NCBI GenBank assembly: GCA_030674155.1
Contig: CM060316.1
Coordinates: 84,067,041-84,087,040 of the forward strand
Origin: Stramonita haemastoma
Taxonomy: Eukaryota > Mollusca > Gastropoda > Neogastropoda > Muricidae
Reading direction: 5' to 3'
Length of the DNA: 20,000 nucleotides
The notes under the pieces are model-generated. The model was not told where the DNA came from, made no database searches, and saw only the letters and a list, made by a program, of their open reading frames with translations. Numbering within the stretch: the first letter of the stretch is position 1; every line of letters begins with the position of its first letter. Shown here piece by piece: positions 18,154 to 20,000 of the stretch. The position numbers and the translations under genes were made by a program.

Positions 18154-18731
18154 GTGAGCGGCGCTTTGTGTGGCTGGAACCTATGGTTATCTTTGTTGTC
18201 ATCGTTATCTTTGTTGTCATCGTTATCTTTGTTGTCGTCTGTCGTCGTTGTCGTACTCGTCATTGTTATTGCTGTTCTTTGTTTTGTTTTCTTGTTCTTG
18301 TTGTTGTTGCGGGTCGGGAAAATTTTTGTTGATTTTCACAGATCAGATTTTTTTTTAAGTATGAGAAAATGCACTGTGCACTTGTTTTGGGATTGAGGAT
18401 ATAGAGCAATACCAGGTAGTGACGAGAAAGTTTGGAAATGATCATCAAATGAGGATTGCTTGTGTTCCTACAGCGTTGACCCTGCGCATGCATGTAATTA
18501 TTGCAGTTAGGAAGCTAGCAAACGGCATAGGATTGAGGGGGTACAGTGTTTGCTGGAGAAAAAAAAGCTTGTGCAAAATCACCTGAATTTTGAGACAGGT
18601 GCTAATCTCTCTGAAAAAAGGTGGGGGGGGGGTGTTTGTTTTTTTTCTTGTGGATGTCTTAGTGCGTGCAGTGCGAATGCAAGAGTGATATATATTTATT
18701 TTTAATAGAAGAAAACGTAGTCAAAATGAAT
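18154..18731. other. Intron with an 18-bp short tandem repeat, no gene
   Basis: An 18-mer 'tatctttgttgtcatcgt' is repeated about 2.5 times at 18188-18235. G9 lies near 18621 and T runs near 18349, 18638. No exon or RNA gene was recognised. Confidence 0.65.
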
Positions 18732-18836
18732 TTTTTTTATTTATTATTTCATATCGAGGATAATGGTATAAGCACTCATGTGTTGTTGTTTTTCATCCAG
18801 TCCCCGTGTGTATGCAGTTTTGTAAATATTGTCATC
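18732..18836 (-). mobile_element. SINE-A copy 8, 3' fragment (left arm of fold-back)
   Basis: Minus-strand tail part: 'tatcgaggataatggtataa', 'catccagtccccgtgtgtat' and 'gtaaatattgtcatc', then an abrupt switch into a plus-strand copy at 18837. Confidence 0.9.
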
Positions 18837-19056
18837 CTTCGGATGAGACTATAAACCGAGGCCCCGTGTGCGAACGCACGCAGAACACCTTGCGCACACG
18901 TTAAATCCTGTTCCGCTTTTCGTAAGAGTAGGCCATAGGCCATCGTGTACCGGTGGGAACAGATGACATTTCCAAAAATGCATACACATGGGAACTGGAT
19001 GAAAAAAAAGCACAAGAGTGCTTATTCCATTATCCTCGATATAAAAGAATAAATAT
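18837..19056 (+). mobile_element. SINE-A copy 9, 3' part (right arm of fold-back)
   Basis: Plus-strand body from 'cttcggatgagactataaac' through 'gaggccccgtgtgcgaacg' and 'ttccgcttttcgtaagagta' to the tail 'tattccattatcctcgatat' and 'aaaagaataaata'. The head is missing. A small tandem duplication 'ggccata' sits near 18932. Together with copy 8 it forms two arms of about 100 bp around a loop of about 125 bp. Confidence 0.92.
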
Positions 19057-19089
19057 AATAATAATAATAATAATGATAATAATAATAAC

Positions 19090-19147
<58 letters not shown>

Positions 19148-19148
19148 G
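19055..19148. repeat. (AAT)n microsatellite at the SINE tail
   Basis: About 90 bp of AAT triplets with two interruptions (ATGATA, AACAATAA) that grow directly from the 'agaataaata' end of the SINE. Confidence 0.95.
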
Positions 19149-19226
19149 TAATGTTCCCTGAATACTGGTGTGTAGTAGCCTTTGTACAGTAGCCTACCTA
19201 CCTACCTATTTACCCGTGCCTTGCAG

Positions 19227-19332
19227 AGGTCAACCTGACCTGGAGCTGGAGGGTCTGCTGAAGAGGCACTTCACCCAGGTGGAGTACTTTCAGGGGTCCG
19301 TCATGAACGCCAACGACTTGGAGCGCGTGCGG
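19227..19332 (+). CDS. slo: BK channel exon: RCK1 continuation
   Basis: One base that completes Lys, then 35 codons; acceptor 'ccgtgccttgcag', donor 'gtaagt' at 19333 (phase 0 out). The protein reads [20 protein letters not shown] then [15 protein letters not shown], the next strand and helix of RCK1. The Glu in QVEY matches E399, the partner of E374 in the Mg2+ site. The His in KRHF matches H394, the second pH-sensing histidine. The split codon after LD gives [11 protein letters not shown], in register with other BK channels, so the acceptor AG at 19225-19226 is right rather than the AG two bases on. The acceptor is preceded by CCTA repeats, a normal pyrimidine-rich tract. The next exon is beyond the window. 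Confidence 0.96.
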
Positions 19333-19660
19333 GTAAGTCAAGTCCCCCCCTCCACCTGTGTTGACCTGTCGTTTGGAAGGATTGCTGTTATAAGACATTT
19401 GCAAAGTGACTTTTAACCGTAGTTGTGGGGCTGGGTTTTTTTTTCTTTTTTGATTTGGGGGGGTGGGGGTGTTGTTGTTGTTACTGCTTCAGCTGTGTTA
19501 CGGCTGATATTGACAGTGTTGTTGCGTTTTCTTCTTGGTTTGTGTTTTATCGTCCATTCACTATGAGATGACTGTCACACACAGAAGTGTGGTTCTCGCC
19601 TTATGGTAGGGGCGTACTCTAATTAATCCACGAAGTAATCACTACAGTGATTCTTCTCCT
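19333..19660. other. Intron after the last visible BK exon, no gene
   Basis: Contains a GGGGGG/GTTGTTG stretch (19457-19481) and otherwise unique sequence. No exon was recognised. Confidence 0.6.
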
Positions 19661-20000
19661 CCTTCTAATTTTTCTTCTCTTCTTCTTCTTCTTCTTCTTC
19701 TTCTTCTTCTTCTTCTTTCCTCCTCCTCCTCCTCCTCCTCCTCCTCCTCCTCCTCCTCCTCCTCCTCTTCTCTTCTTCTTCTTCTTCTTCTTCTTCTTCT
19801 TCTTCTTCTTCTTCTTCTTCTTCTTCTTCTTCTCCTTCTTCTTCTCTCCTTCTTCTTCTTCTCCTTTGCATTCTTCTTCTTTGCATTCTTCTTCTTTGCA
19901 TTCTTCTTTGCATTCTTCTTCTTCTTCTTTGCATTCTTCGCATTCTTCTTCTTTGCAATCTTCGCATTCTTCTTCTTCTTCTTTTCATTCTTCCTCTTCT
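19661..20000. repeat. Third (TTC)n array with (TCC)n and GCATTC units, open at window end
   Basis: TTC runs at about 19674-19718 and 19766-19840, a (TCC)n block at about 19718-19766, then 'tttgcattcttcttc' units to the edge. Interruptions are the same type as in the arrays at 2936 and 5121. Confidence 0.95.

Overview
This is an intron-rich stretch of a nuclear animal genome, most probably a marine mollusc (gastropod-like). That assignment is an inference from the invertebrate-type channel sequence, the tRNA-derived SINEs and the very heavy load of simple repeats; nothing in the window fixes the species. The one host gene I can support lies on the + strand. It is five consecutive internal exons of a large-conductance Ca2+-activated K+ channel (BK, slowpoke/KCNMA1 type): 10980-11131 (S4-S5), 12752-12922 (pore loop with the TVGYGD filter and most of S6), 17021-17112 (end of S6 and the S6-RCK1 linker), 18043-18153 and 19227-19332 (start of the RCK1 Ca2+/Mg2+-sensing domain). 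All five join in frame across GT-AG introns with intron phases 1-0-0-2-2-0. They give about 209 uninterrupted codons that align collinearly with known BK channels. The exons before S4 and after 19332 lie outside the window.

Layout. Positions 1-10979 belong to the intron before the S4 exon, and no exon is visible there. This part holds a 24-bp minisatellite, SINE copies, and long arrays of CA, CT, TTC/GAA, CTGT, GAT/GAC and GGT repeats. The second intron (12923-17020) has a roughly 100-bp tandem repeat. That array was broken by a tRNA-headed insertion of about 860 bp and by a 5'-truncated non-LTR retrotransposon with a clean 9-bp target-site duplication. The fourth intron holds a fold-back pair of SINE fragments. 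The last 340 bases are another TTC array that runs off the edge.

Three SINE families are named here only for convenience. SINE-A is tRNA-headed, ends in a conserved tail around 'tcgaggataatgg' (read on the complementary strand), and has nine or so full or partial copies. SINE-B has a tRNA-like A box followed by a segment that resembles the 5S rRNA internal promoter. SINE-C has near-perfect A and B boxes.

I found no new multi-gene system. The most interesting points are: (i) an exon acceptor in the BK gene whose whole polypyrimidine-tract region is GT/GC repeat, with a perfect TACTAAC branch site about 113 nt upstream; (ii) loss of the S6 di-glycine gating hinge in an otherwise well-conserved channel; (iii) the possible chimeric tRNA/5S SINE; (iv) fold-back SINE pairs that should form strong intronic RNA hairpins; (v) nested retroposition into a minisatellite. 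Roughly a third of the window is low-complexity sequence (an eye estimate), and the long open frames inside it are artefacts.
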